Shown here piece after piece: positions 31,390-41,873 of a stretch of DNA of 64,000 nt. Position 1 is the stretch's first letter. The number at the start of each line of letters is the position of its first letter. Both the position numbers and the translations under genes were made by a program. The DNA lies in contig CAUYUJ010014172.1 of assembly GCA_963575745.1 (NCBI GenBank), forward strand, positions 1 to 64,000, read 5' to 3'. The notes beneath the pieces are model-generated. The model worked only from the letters and a program-made list of their open reading frames with translations. It did no database searches and had not been told where the DNA came from. Source of the DNA: Prorocentrum cordatum (lineage: Eukaryota > Sar > Dinophyceae > Prorocentrales > Prorocentraceae).

Positions 31390-32055
31390 ATCGCCCGAAG
31401 GGTGGTCGTGTAGGTGGATATCCAGATGCTGCGTGCCCGGCCAGGTGGGGGGAGCGGCGCAGTCCCTTGACTTCTCTTCCCACGAGTGAGACCAGTTGTT
31501 CGTCCACCATGATTCTGGCCACTTCGAGTCCCCGCCACCTCGCGCGTCCTTGGGCCTGCTGACGTCGGAGACTGTGACCCCCCAGTCGCCGAGCTCCTTC
31601 CAGTCCTCTGACTTCCAGTAGGCGTCGTCGTCGTCCTTCTTCGGACTTTGCCGCCAGTTCGGAGACCGCGCCCACGCTAGCTTGGCGGTCCAGCCCCAGC
31701 CTCTGGAACTCCACCTGTCGCCGTCGTCGGGCTTGCCTGTCTCTGGCTTCGGGCCCGTCGAACCGGCAGCTCCTCCGCTCGCTGGGGCCTCTCCTGCCAG
31801 CCCTTGGGGCTGTTCTGCTTCGCCTTCGCCGGTTGTCATGAACGTACCATGGCCTGATTGCCAAGGGTCATACCCGTGAAACCACGGATCTGAGGTCCTT
31901 GAATCTGATCTTCCCCAGGACGTCCAGACTCCAGCGCCATCGTCGGCGCCAGCTGTTCTGGTCGGCGCCCTGGGGCGGGAGAGATCTAACACCATGCCTT
32001 CACGAATATCTTGACTAACCACGCTCCGCTTACCACTGTCAGCATCGCTAGGCAT
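31390..32055 (-). pseudogene. Copia gag N-terminal region, Trp-rich
   Basis: Just inside the 5' LTR a frame runs MPSDADSGKRSVV, WTSWGRSDSRTSDPWFHGYD, WSSRGWGWTAKLAWARSPNW, YWKSEDWKELGDWGVTVSDV, WPESWWTNNWSHSWEEKSR. A Trp/Gly/Asp-rich N-terminus is common in dinoflagellate copia gag. The first codons overlap the LTR. It breaks at the minisatellite near 31380. Confidence 0.5.
32023..32035 (-). other. Candidate primer-binding site (tRNA-iMet type)
   Basis: Reading the minus strand out of the 5' LTR (which ends at 32037), one base is followed by TGGTAAGCGGAGC. This is close to the TGGTATCAGAGC site complementary to initiator tRNA-Met that many copia elements use. It supports both the LTR boundary and the orientation. 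Confidence 0.55.
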
Positions 32056-32220
32056 CGCGCGACCGATGCGATGGCATGTTTACTCTCCCTCGCTCGAGAG
32101 CGCCTCGATGAAACATGCCGGCGAAAGCCGAAACGGCTGCGCACGAAAACTGACTATGCGATGTCTGGCACATAGTGAACGCAAGGCGCGCACGATTTAG
32201 GGGGGGCAAGGGGGGGCACA
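32037..32220 (-). repeat. Copia 5' LTR
   Basis: This is the partner of 21195-21380, from TGTCAGCATCGCT through ATGTCTGGCACATAGTG and TTAGGGGGGGCAAG to CACA. Differences between the two LTRs are numerous (my visual estimate is 85-90% identity), so the insertion is not recent. Confidence 0.8.
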
Positions 32221-32962
32221 GCGGTTTCTCACATGGTTGACGACCTGCATCAATATACTTCGCCTATTGTTTCCAAGGAATCGCTGCGCGGCTCGTCTTC
32301 CGTCGTCCGCGCCAGGAAGGAGGCTCGGCAGGGCTGCAAGATTGGCGCGCTGATCTTCAACGCTATCTACGAATACTCTTTGGGCGGGATCCGTACGAGA
32401 GCCTCCGATGAAAACGTCCTGCACGAGAGCGAGGGCTCCCGACCGTGTCTGTGGACGTTGGCACGGCGCCATACAGCCCGAGGCCAAAGGCGACGTGCTT
32501 GCAACCTTGTGCGATATTGGATACGTCGACGACATGCTATGCATGCTGTTGCATGCGGACGCGCGGCAACTTGTGCACAATTCCCGCGTGATGTTGGCCG
32601 TCATCCTTGATGAATTCAATTGCTGCGGTATGGAGCGCAACTTGGCCGCTGGCAAAACTGAGGTCGCCGGTAAAAGCGCTCGCAAGGTCAAGCCGCAAAT
32701 GTTCGACGCCACCGTCAAACGTAATTTTCTTGCTGATCCAGATGGCCACCGACATATCGGAGTCGTGAGGGCGTACAAACGCGTTGGCACAGTTCGCACA
32801 GCGCCCGGCAGCAACATCCCTGATGCCAGGACCAAAGCATCTAAGCGCCCTGCTGCTGACCATCCCCTGGCCCATCAGATGTTTGGTAATGCTGGCATCG
32901 CGATCTCGACGAGGCTAAGCTTGGCACGCTCCATGGGTTTTTCATGTTTGTCCTACACGTGA
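32221..32962 (+). pseudogene. LINE RT fragment, right side of the copia insertion
   Basis: The plus-strand frame from 32233 has MVDDLHQYTSPIVSKESLRG, then motif B (ARKEARQGCKIGALIFNAIY). A frameshift leads to 32408-32962 with motif C (GYVDDMLCMLLHA), motif D (NCCGMERNLAAGKTEV) and the primer-grip-like GHRHIGVVRAYKRVGT. These are non-LTR RT motifs in order. It continues the fragment at 21050-21194. Confidence 0.75.
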
Positions 32963-33800
32963 CTCGCCCCGCACGCCGACGCAGTTGTACATTTGAGCGA
33001 GGCCCGGCTTTGCATCTTCAGGCAGGTGGCGAACAAGTGTCGGTCCCAGAGCGCAGGAGGCTTTCCAGCTCCTCTTCACCGATTTGCACCTACGTCAATG
33101 TTTAAGATGCTCGGCGCAGAGCCACATGTCCTCGTGGCACTACTGTTTTCGAAAACGCGTGTTTCGGAGCAGCTGGCCTGTGATTTGCAATGGGCTCGCG
33201 AGGCCTCCCCGGCACTGCGAGGTCTTCCCGACCCCTGCCTCGACCCTCAGCCCTGGCTCGCTGTGATCGGTGACCCCACTGGCTGGGCTCACGCATTGTC
33301 TCAGGTGATGACCCGACTCTCCAGGCTGGGCTCCAAAGCGCCCGCGCCTGATTTTTATGACGCTAAGAGTTGCAGATCCTCCTGGGTCTGCTCTCTGGCC
33401 TTGCCTGTCGTGCCCTCCGCAGCGCAGACGATGCTGCGTAAGCGAAGCTGCCGCTCGCTCTTCCCAGCATAGGGGCCATGGCAGGACGAATCCTGTGCGA
33501 CAGTCTGTAGCCTCCGCGCGCTGCCCCGCCCCGCGCGCAAAAAACTTTTCACGTCGCGGGCGGCAACAACTGATCATTTGGCATACAGGTCGAAATCGTG
33601 TCGCGGGATGCTGGCATCGCTTGCTCCTCTGTGTCCCCAAGCCATACAGGAACTCGATGAGGCGGACCGTCAACGCGCCCAGGAGGTGGGTTGGACACTG
33701 CTGCACGGCCATGCTTCGAGCAATGACTGTCAGGTATCGCTCGGACTTGCCTTGCTTCTCTTTGGTATCATCACAATTTCTGCTCTTATGTCGTTAATCA
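32963..33800 (+). pseudogene. LINE C-terminal region
   Basis: Frames 32993-33472 and 33578-33760 continue the LINE after RT: LLFSKTRVSEQLACDLQWAR, PDPCLDPQPWLAVIG, ALSQVMTRLSRLGS, then LDEADRQRAQEVGWTLLHGH. I recognise the layout (Arg/Leu-rich region after RT) but no catalytic motif. The element ends at a CAT microsatellite at 33810. Confidence 0.5.
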
Positions 33801-33807
33801 AATACTC

Positions 33808-33890
33808 ATCATCATCAGCAGCATCATCATCATTGTCATCATCCTCGTCCTCATTTCGTTGTCGTCATCATCATAATCATCATTGTGGTC
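33808..33890 (+). repeat. CAT/ATC microsatellite
   Basis: CATCATCATCAGCAGCATCA-type repeats with TCATCC and TCGTCC variants lie directly after the decayed LINE. 33890-34160 has no gene; a TGTGTG stretch is at 34040-34080. Confidence 0.85.
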
Positions 33891-34159
33891 ACCTTCGATC
33901 GTCGATCCTCGTCTACCCCCAATTCCAGCGCGGCCCTCGGAGCCGCTTCCACGGCCGAGTCAGACAGCCAGGGAGGAGCGGGGGGGGTGGCTGGGAGTGG
34001 GAGAGGATATGGATCTAAGTCTTCGGGGTTTATGTATAGCGCGTGTGCGTGTGTGTATATGTGTGTATGTGGGTGCGTGCGTTTCTTCCGTTGAAGGGCC
34101 GGAGGGCGGGGGAAGTGAAGTGGACGGGATGTGAGGGGAGCGGAGCGAAGAGAGTAGAA

Positions 34160-34700
34160 CCGACGCTTCCTAGCGCGCCGCGCCCTGAATATTTCAGAAC
34201 CGTCGGTTCTGAAACTTTGCGGCCGACGGACGGCTCGAAGCGCCCCGTGGTCCGAATATCGTAGAAACGCCAGCTGGAGGGTCTCTTAGAGCATTCTTGG
34301 GCTGTCTTGGAAGCCCCTTGGTCCCTCTCGAGGCCATCTTGGGTCCGTCTATCATGGGGGCCGCGGCATAAGAACCGGCGGTTCTAGAGCAGCAATCTGC
34401 CTAGACCTTTCGGTTCCATAGAAATTGAAGCGACGGTTCCAAGAGCGCCGCGCACTCATTGGTTTAGAACCGTCGATTCTAAAACTTTGCAGCCACCGGT
34501 TCGAAGCGCTCCGTGGCCCGAGTATCGTGGAAACGACAGCTGGAGGCTCTCTTAGAACAATATTGGGCTATCTTGGAGGCCACTCTGGCCGTCTCGAGGC
34601 CATCTTGGGCCGTCTATCATCGGGACCGCGGGAACCAATGGTTCTGACCTTGCAAACTAACGCTTGATCGAAACACAGAGGCGTCTCACTAAATGTTTGT
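34160..34700 (+). repeat. Two-copy 270-bp tandem repeat
   Basis: AACTTTGCGGCC (34213) and AACTTTGCAGCC (34483) mark a 270-bp offset. Both units carry GAACCGTCGRTTCT, CGAAGCGCYCCGTGG, GAGTATCGTGGAAACG-like and GGCCATCTTGGG phrases. The short GAACCGNCGGTTC-like phrase is itself palindromic and recurs several times. Confidence 0.85.
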
Positions 34701-35095
34701 GGATTTTGGCCACGGGCCGCTGTGTTCCGATGGTCTCGCGTTTGCGCGTCGGCCGTCGACGCGTACGAGCGAGCCCATCGGAACACAGAGGCCCGTGGCC
34801 ACCATCCCACGACCATTTAATGATACGCCTCTGTGTTCCAATGGGCTCGCACTTACGCGTCGGCCGCCGACGCGTACGCGCGAGCCCAAATCGGAACACC
34901 AGAGGTCCCTGGCCACCATCCCACGACAATTTAGTGATGCGCCTCTGCGTTCCGATGGGCTTGCGCGTACGCGTCGGCCGCCGACGCGTACACGCGAGCC
35001 CATCGGATCACACAGGCCTGTGGCCAACATCCCACGACAATTTAGTGAGATGCCTCGGTGTTCCGATGGGCTCGCGCTTAAACGTCGGCCGCTGG
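34678..35095 (+). repeat. Array of large palindromes, ~112-bp period
   Basis: Symmetry centres lie near 34756, 34866 and 34980, with a half unit ending at 35095. Arms contain TGTTCCGATGGGCTCGCG and TACGCGTCGG, then the reverse order CCGACGCGTA, CGCGAGCCCATCGGAACA. For the first unit the symmetry extends through GGCCACGGGCC out to GAGGCGTCTCACTAAATG, giving arms near 77 bp. Spacers read CCATCCCACGACAATTTAGT. Overlapping frames on both strands are open because of the repeat. Confidence 0.85.
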
Positions 35096-35256
35096 CTTCC
35101 AAGTTTGAACTCGCATTTGAGTTCGAACTTCCTCGAACCTCCAAATTCGAACTCACAATGGCGCTCGAACCTCATCGAACGGGTTCAAACGCACATTTGC
35201 AAACTTTAACGGGGGACTAGGACGAGGATGGGGAAGATGATTCTTAGAAGGCCAAC

Positions 35257-36157
35257 GTTTTTCCGAGCCATTCTGTGGTGTTGGGCCCTCGCCTTGAAGA
35301 GACAGCGCCTCGCGTTCTCCTCCTTCCTTCCTTCCTCCTTCCCCTTCTCCCTCCTCCCATTCCTCCCTCTCCTCCCTCCTCCATCACCATCATTTCGGCA
35401 CACCCCACCCGCGTTTCGTAGCCCCATAGGGGCTCCGCCGGAGGCCTTAGTGGCACAATTCGCATGCGTCCCCGCCGTTCATTTCGGCACGCCCCTCACA
35501 CATTCCGTGACCCCCATAAAAAACTCCACCGAAGACCCCAATGGCACAATTCGCATGCGTCCCCGCCACTGTCGGCACACCCCTCACACGTTTCGTGGCC
35601 CCATAGGAGCTCCACCGAAGGTCCCAGTGGCACGGTTCGCATCCGTCCCCGCCGCTCATTTCGGCACACCCCTCACAGGTTTCGTGGCCCCCATGGGAGC
35701 TCCGCCGAAGGTTCCAGTGACATGTTTCGTTCGTGTCCCCCATAGGAGCTCTGCCGACGGTCCCAATGGCACAATTCGCATGCGTCCCCGCTATTAATTT
35801 CGGCACACCCCTCACACGCTTCGTGGCCCCATAGGAGCTCCGCCGAAGGCCTTAGCGTGTCCGCAAATCATTTCGGCACACCCCTCACACGTGTCGTGGC
35901 CTCATCGGAACTCCGCCGAAGGCCCCAATGGCACAATTCGCATGCGTCCACGCCACTCATGTCGGCACCCCTCACACTTTTCGTGGCCACGTAGGAGCTC
36001 CACCGAAGGTCCCAGTGGCGCAGCCCGCATGCGTCCCCGCCATGAATTTAGGCATATTTCTCACACGATGTGTGGCCCCATCGGGAGCTCCACCGAAGAC
36101 GGTATACACAACTGCGTGACTCACAACAGCATATGATTGGGCCCTTCGCCAGGCTAA
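35257..36157 (+). repeat. 90-bp repeat array, locus 2, with both flank modules
   Basis: The 5' module (CATTCTGTGGTGTTGGGCCC, then TTGAAGAGACAGCGCCTCGC) leads to a TCC/TTCC tract (35317-35385) and about eight units at 35397-36060 marked by CGGCACACCCCTCACACG. The 3' module GCATATGATTGGGCCCTTCG followed by CCAGGCTAA lies at 36129-36157 and is matched at 54552-54580. One unit around 35720-35760 is shortened. Units are more diverged than at locus 3. Confidence 0.9.
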
Positions 36158-36284
36158 CTTGAAAAGGATGGGCAGGAGCATAACCAGCAGCAGAAGGTGC
36201 AAGGCACAAGAACAGGACCAGGGACACGAGCATGAACAAGCGGATGGCGTTGGGAGTGGAAACTGGAGGATGGCGTTGGGTCTT

Positions 36285-36830
36285 CATCACCATCATCATC
36301 ATTCAACGTTGCAATCATCATCATCATCAGCATCATCATCATCATCATCATCATCATCCTCAGCATCACCACCACCACCATCATCATCACCATGGCCACC
36401 ATCATCGTCATCCTCATCATCAACATCATCACCACCATCTTCAACATAATCGTCATCGCCATCGTCATCAACATCACCATCATCCACCATCATCCATCAT
36501 CATCGTCATCACCATCGCCGGCATGGCCATCACCATCATCACGTCATCGACATCCCGATCATGCTGGCCATCGGCATCATCAACATCAGTATCCTCACCA
36601 CCAGCATCATCATCATCATCACCATCATCATCATCATAACCGTCGTCCCCATCGCCATCACCATCACCATTACCATCACCTTCACCATCACCATCATCAT
36701 CATCATCGCCAGTATGATTAGCATCGTCGTCGTCATCATCACCCTCATCAACTTCACCATCAGCATCTCGTCAACATCATCATCATCACCATCATCATCA
36801 ACATTATTCTGTCATCACCACCACCAACAA
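36285..36830 (+). repeat. CAT/CAC trinucleotide tract
   Basis: About 550 bp of ATCATCATC, CACCATCAC and related triplets with a few interruptions. Frames read as poly-His, poly-Ser/Ile or poly-Met/Asp. No coding meaning is inferred. Confidence 0.9.
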
Positions 36831-38810
36831 CATCATCGAATTCAACCGCAATAGGAAACACAACCACCACACAGAAAGCCCGCGCTACGGACATCACGCT
36901 ATTGTATCGTGGTCACCTTCCTAGTCCTCTGCGCGTGTCGCACGCGCCACCACCGTTTTGGGTCATTGACTTGCTCTCGTCTGTCCTTCGGCCGAATCCA
37001 GCGGCCTGGCACGCTCCTGGCCGCCTCGTAACATGACTTGTGTGAACGAAGCTAACTGCTGTCCTTGGTTGCTTGTGGACCCGTTCCCTAGATTGCATGT
37101 GGGTGGCACGCGTGGTCATGCCTGCACTGGAACCCTCGCCCTCACCCTGGATGTTCGGTCCTGGCCTACCCCCCGGCACTGACAGCGTCGTGCGCGTGAG
37201 CCTGCCTCTGGCGCATCCCGAAGTCCTTCGCGCTCCGAGGGTGGCCTTTTGCCCACGTGTTTTTTCCGCCGTTTTCCCCCCTTTTTCCCCCTGCCTGTGC
37301 GCCTTCTTCCCCCCTGTTCCCCCTATTTTCCCTATTTTTCCCCCTTTTTCCTCTCTTTTTCTTCCTTTTTCCCTTGGCCGTCCCGCGGCCTTCTTCCCCC
37401 CTGTTTCCCCCTGCCCGGGCTCCCCGTCCGCTCTGGGCGCGGCCCGTCTGCTATAGCTCGACCGCCTGCTGGACCCAGCCCGCCGCCGATCAGACTTGCA
37501 CAATTTCTAGGTGCTTCTGTGGGGGCCCAAAGGATATACACCACCCACCACCACGTCGATTCCTCCTCTTTCCTCTTTCCAGCGAGAGGGAGGGGGGGAG
37601 GGAGGTGGTGGTGGTGTATATTTCTGGCCCCCCCATTCTGGCACCGCTGAGATCGTCAAACTGTCCGTGGCTTACGCCCCGCCTGGAGCACGGGGCAACA
37701 GAATTCTGCCTGGTCCGACCCGTGGCCGAGCCCCTTGTACGGAGACAGGCGGGTGCATGTCGGGGTTCGGACAGCCGAGCCCGATAAGACCGTCTCAGCT
37801 CACCTGGTGGTGAGCTCATCCATGTCTCCGTTGCAGTCCGAGAATGCAAGGTAGGACACGTACCTGGTTGTTTCAATGTGAGTCGCTAGAGTGACAGAAT
37901 CCGAAGCGTCACAGTCTGTCAGGGACAGGAGTAGCGCAGAGCTGTGGCACATGCTGCAGTGAACGCGGCGGAAGAAGCAGGCTCTGCATGAGTGGCGCGT
38001 CGTCCGTTTCTCAATGAAGCACAAGGTGCGCGCGGAAAAGCGGCAGCAATGGCGGGGACTGGTCGAAGCCGCGGCACGAGAGAGGATGGGATGAAGGGGA
38101 TGGCGGCCGACCAGGGCGAAGGCGCTGATGGGGGAGGCGGGGGCAAGGGCGGCGAGGAGGATGAAAATGGCCTGACAGGATGCACCTGGCCAGCGCCCAA
38201 TGCTTTGCCATTCGCTGCAAACGCCGTTGGTGGCATGGCCTGCCGCGCAACAGCCGACGCTACATCCAAGATCGCGGCCTCCGCGCGGCGGCGTGAAGGC
38301 CAAAGACAACACGAACTGGAGGGTTGGCTGCCAACGGTGCCGTGGGAATCAGCAAAGGCGGCAGCGCGAATTGGGTCGTGGAGCCGGTGGTCACCTGCGG
38401 CGGCAGCGTCGTCGGTCGGAAGTTGCATGAGGCCCTCTCCATCATGGGGTCGGTCGCCACTCGCGGCGGCAGCATCAACTGTCGGAGCGCGCAGGGCGAT
38501 ATATCCATTGCCGTTGGCGTGAAGGCGGAGCTGCTGGCGCTCTGACGACGAAGGGCGGCAACATCAGCAGTCCAGACAGCCTTGTGCGTGGACTCGGCGG
38601 CAATCCCCTTCGTCATCGCCGAAAGGTCCACCGAGTGGCGCCAACGCTTGCGCGCCCGCCGAGCGGCCGCAGCATCAGGAACACGCTGTGCAGCACGACT
38701 CCGCTGTCGTCTGGGCAGCTTTTTTTCCAACTTCGGGATCATCGCGAGCAGGAGCGCGTGAAAGAACAATCCGTCAGCGTGCTTACAACGGTTGGTGCGT
38801 GCCGGAAGCC
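36831..38810. other. No recognised gene; pyrimidine tract near 37250-37400
   Basis: Frames such as 36913-37503 minus, 37992-38522 plus and 38260-38769 minus have biased composition and no motif. 37255-37390 is a CCCCCTTTTTCC-type pyrimidine tract. 38335-38490 contains two similar ~65-bp segments with GCGGCGGCAGC. I cannot support a gene. Confidence 0.5.
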
Positions 38811-38814
38811 CGTG

Positions 38815-38880
38815 CTTGATTCGTTGCGCTAGCTTTCGTGAAACAGTGCTTGTTTCGTTGCGTTAGCTTCTTGTGAAGCA
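38815..38880 (+). repeat. Two ~33-bp direct repeats
   Basis: GTGCTTGATTCGTTGCGCTA, then GCTTTCGTGAAACA, is followed at once by GTGCTTGTTTCGTTGCGTTA, then GCTTCTTGTGAAGCA. The two copies are head-to-tail with a few differences. Confidence 0.75.
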
Positions 38881-40280
38881 TAGTTACGGCCCCATTGACG
38901 CGTCGAACTCAACATGCTTTCATTCTGATTGGCCGAACCCCTGAGTTGTGTGCACCCCCAGCAACAAGTTGACCCGAATCATTGTTCGTCTTGAGGGGAT
39001 AAGCTTTGTTCATGCAATCGGTCACCATCGTTGGCAGCTGCATCCCCGTCAGCTTCGTGCAATGGAGCGTGGCCACCGGCAGCAGGATCCGCTCCGAGAA
39101 GGCGCTCAGCCTCTGAGAAGCCCCTGCCTGGTAAGGAGAAGCCCTCTCGCAGGTTTCTGTAATGAAAGGGGCCGATCCCTTCCAGGAAGGCCCCTGCCTT
39201 CTCACAAGATCGCAGCAGTCGCCCTGCCCCCTTCCAGACCTCCGACGGCTGGACGCTCTTCAGAGCGAGCCCGGGACCTCTTGACCGCATCCATTGGGAC
39301 AAGTTGCTACGTGCCACCGCTCGGACATCCATTCCCCGTGCACTTTTTCGGTGTCGTGCGCTGTTCCTTCGCAAGATGATCCAAGATGCTCCTCGCCCCC
39401 AAAAAAACACACGTCCGAGCGATGCCAAAGTCAATACCGGGCCGTTTGTTATAACGGGCGTGGGACCCAGAAAGCGCCTGCCTCTACGACAATGGCGACC
39501 CTCACGGGCACGCTTTTCTTCCAATCGCCAGAGGGCGGCTGGGCTGGGCAGAATCTCGACAAACTCACCCCCTGGAAGATCTGCAGGGCCCATCCTGGCA
39601 AGCTTTTCGGGTTGCGTTCGGTCCAGGCGGCCCCCCAAATCAATCATCCAAAAGTTCAAGAGCCTCGAGTAGACAATCGATTTCCCTCACTCGCCGGGAG
39701 GTCTTCATCGACACAAGCGCGAACAATCGAATCCCACTTTTGAACTGGCAGGAGGCTTGTGGGTATCTCTCGGTCACGAGATCTGCGCGGAGGCAGGCGC
39801 GGAAAGGGGAAAACCATGCTCGAGGTGGCGTGGAAACACTTGCCAGACCCCCTTGCAACTTTTCGGGAAGCAGAAATGCTGCGCTGGAGTGAGCGGGGCC
39901 GACATGGGGGGACTGGCTCAGGGGGGGAACATCGACCTGGAATCGGTGATGCATCGCCGATAGGCCCTCGATAGCGAAGCCGCACGGTCGTTGGCGAGAT
40001 TGGCTATCGGGCCCACGTCGGCGATGAATGGGCGACTGGGCGTCGTTGCCCCCTATAGCTGCTCCTTAGTTTTCGGAGCAAATCGCGGCTCTCAAGCGGC
40101 CTTTCGTGACGATCTGAACACACCTGGAACGCCCTCGGCGAGGCGCAGCTGCTGGAGGGCATCCCGAGGCTGGAAAACCGCCGAGAACCGACGAAGACGC
40201 GCGAAAACCTCAACCCTCGAGCACGCCTCGAGCACATCCCCCCGCCCTGAGCCTAGTCTCTCGTCCCCCAACGTTGCCCC
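38881..40280. other. No recognised gene
   Basis: The longest frames are 38979-39659 minus (226 residues, with LARMGPADLPGGEFVEILP) and 39294-39743 plus. They overlap on opposite strands and neither resembles a family known to me. An unrecognised coding fragment cannot be excluded. Confidence 0.4.
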
Positions 40281-40302
40281 TGATGGGTCGGGAGCGGCCA
40301 AG

Positions 40303-40480
40303 ATGGGGGTGTCTAAGAGGGGGGGGTGCAAATCATGACGGGCGGCACGTGCGCGGCCCAGCGGGGGGGCCAGGGACGTAATGAAACAAGAAGAGGCGCC
40401 CTGAGATCTGGGGAAATATCATGGCCCACGCCATGATATCCACCCCCCCTAGTCATCACCCCCCTCTTTTCCGCCCCCGA
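40303..40480. mobile_element. Inverted-repeat element with G-tract ends, copy 1
   Basis: The left end reads AAGATGGGGGTGTCTAAGAG, a G8 run and TGCAAATCATGACG. The reverse complement of the right end reads AAGAGGGGGGTGATGACTAG, a G-run and TGGATATCATGGCG. The ~45-bp terminal inverted repeats thus match at most positions. The ~175-bp length and lack of coding fit a MITE-like element. No target duplication was identified. Confidence 0.55.
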
Positions 40481-40671
40481 ATGGGGGAGGGCCGAGCGAG
40501 TTCTGCGGCCGCCGACCTGTTCCGAGACGTTCCCGTCGGGCTCCGGCACGCGGGCCTCGCGCGCGCGAGCGCGCTCTGTGGCGCTGCCGGCCGTCGGGCG
40601 GCTTCTGCCCAGCTCGTCGCCGGCGAGACCTCCCCCCAACTCGCTCCTCGCTGCCCTCGGGAGCGGCCGAG

Positions 40672-40842
40672 AGGGGGGTGTCCAAGAGGGGGGGGTGCAA
40701 ATCATGACCGACGGCACGTGCGCGGCCCAGCGGGGGGGCCAGGGACGTAATGAAACAAGAAGAGGCGCCATGAGATCTGGGGCCCCCGCCATGATATCCC
40801 CCCCCCCCTAGTCATCACCCCCCTCTTTTCCGCCCCCGATCC
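40672..40842. mobile_element. Inverted-repeat element with G-tract ends, copy 2
   Basis: It is almost the same sequence as copy 1 at a 369-bp offset, including TGCAAATCATGACSG, GGCACGTGCGCGGCCCAGCG, AATGAAACAAGAAGAGGCGC and CCCTAGTCATCACCCCCCTC. A short deletion separates it from copy 1 in the middle right. Either an element duplicated in tandem or two insertions. Confidence 0.6.
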
Positions 40843-40882
40843 TCGCTGCCCCCTACTCCGTCTCTCGGGCCGGGCGGAATGG

Positions 40883-41047
40883 GGGAGATAGCAAAGGGGG
40901 GGTTGAGAATCGGCTCGCGTAGCCGATTTTCCCGGCGCCTCCCGGCGCGGGGACGCGGCCATGCATCGAGGAATGGGCCCCGCGGTGGGGCCGAAACCAG
41001 CTGCACGTAGCAGATTTCGTGACCCCCCTTTTCCCTATCCCCACCGT
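40883..41047. mobile_element. Related inverted-repeat element, copy 3
   Basis: GGGGGAGATAGCAAAGGGGG, then TTGAGAATCGGCTCGCGTAG, is mirrored by the reverse complement of the right end (GGGGATAGGGAAAAGGGGGG, then TCACGAAATCTGCTACGTG). Length, G-tract ends and spacing match copies 1 and 2, but the inner sequence is different. Confidence 0.45.
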
Positions 41048-41843
41048 TCGTCTGGCCCGAGTCTCCCCCTCCTGCGAGCGAGGGGCAAGCCGCTCGAATC
41101 GCGGCGAACCGCCAGGCCGCGCGCGCCCGCAAGGCCATGCGCGCCGAGGCGGAGGCGCAGCGCAGGGCCCCGTGCAGGGGAAGGCTCAGGAGGCGCCAGT
41201 CCGCGCGCTCGCCACAGGCCGGGGGGCCCTCAAAAGAGCCTGTTCATGAACGCCTTCGCCGGGAAAGCCGTGACTATAATCTTGACCGGCTTCGCCTTCA
41301 CCGCGGCGACTCTGCCGAAGATCTCGCGTTTCCCGGCTTTGGTCGCATTCCTCTTTCGCCTCCCAGTTTTCATCTGGCCCCGCACGAGGGCCCCCACAGG
41401 GCGAGAGCCTGGCGACCCCGCCAGTGCCACCGTCCCACCACCGCCCCTCGCCCCTCCCGGACCAGACCATACCCGACGACCTTGCTCCGACTGATCGGCA
41501 TTCTCGCCCTCCTCCTGGCGTTGTTGTCCTCCTCCTCGTTCTCCTCCTCCTCCTCCTCCTCCTCCTCCTCCTCCTCCCCCTCCTCCTCCTCCTCCTCCGC
41601 CTCCCCCTCCTCCTGCGCCTCCGCCTCCGCCTCCCCCTCCTCCGCCCTGCTTCTCCTCTCTCCCGCCCCCCCTTCTCGCGCAAAGCAGGGAGGGGGAGGG
41701 GGAGGTCTGAGGTCGGATGGCGTCGCCGCCGCAGCGCCGCATGGGCCGCCGGCCGCGCGGCCGGCCTGGAGCCGTCGCCCTCGTCGTTGCCGTCGGCCTG
41801 CGGGGCGGCGGGCCCCTGGCAGGACGAGAAGGATGATGATGTT
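41048..41843. other. No gene; TCC tract at 41525-41645
   Basis: 41048-41500 has only biased frames. 41525-41645 is a TCC/TCCGCC tract. 41700-41820 is GC-rich and then enters the GAT-type sequence that serves as the LINE target site. Confidence 0.6.
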
Positions 41844-41873
41844 GATGATGATGATGATGATGAGGATTTTTTT
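41844..41873 (+). repeat. Target-site duplication, copy at LINE 3' end
   Basis: (GAT)6-type sequence, then GAGG and ATTTTTTT (seven T). The same string is found at 47937-47990 on the other side of the LINE, there with ~24 bp of GGA-rich DNA inserted before the ATTTTTTT. Thirty shared bases fit a LINE target-site duplication. Confidence 0.7.

Larger units (their letters stand above)
21195..32220 (-). mobile_element. Ty1/copia LTR retrotransposon, ~11 kb, decayed
   Basis: Two ~185-bp LTRs bound gag, protease, integrase, RT and RNase H segments in the Ty1/copia order, all on the minus strand. A primer site like tRNA-iMet follows the 5' LTR. CACATG occurs at 21191-21196 and at 32230-32235, compatible with a target duplication. 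Flanking LINE sequence is continuous across the insertion. Microsatellites have expanded inside gag (29.9-31.4 kb) and ahead of integrase (25.56-25.71 kb). Many frameshifts show it cannot transpose on its own. Confidence 0.85.

Noticed and set aside
34664-35209. 181-residue plus-strand frame with Arg/Pro repeats
   Set aside because: Palindromic repeats; mirrored frames are open on the other strand.
38260-38769. 169-residue minus-strand frame
   Set aside because: Some stretches look protein-like, but the opposite strand is open as well and no family or motif is visible.
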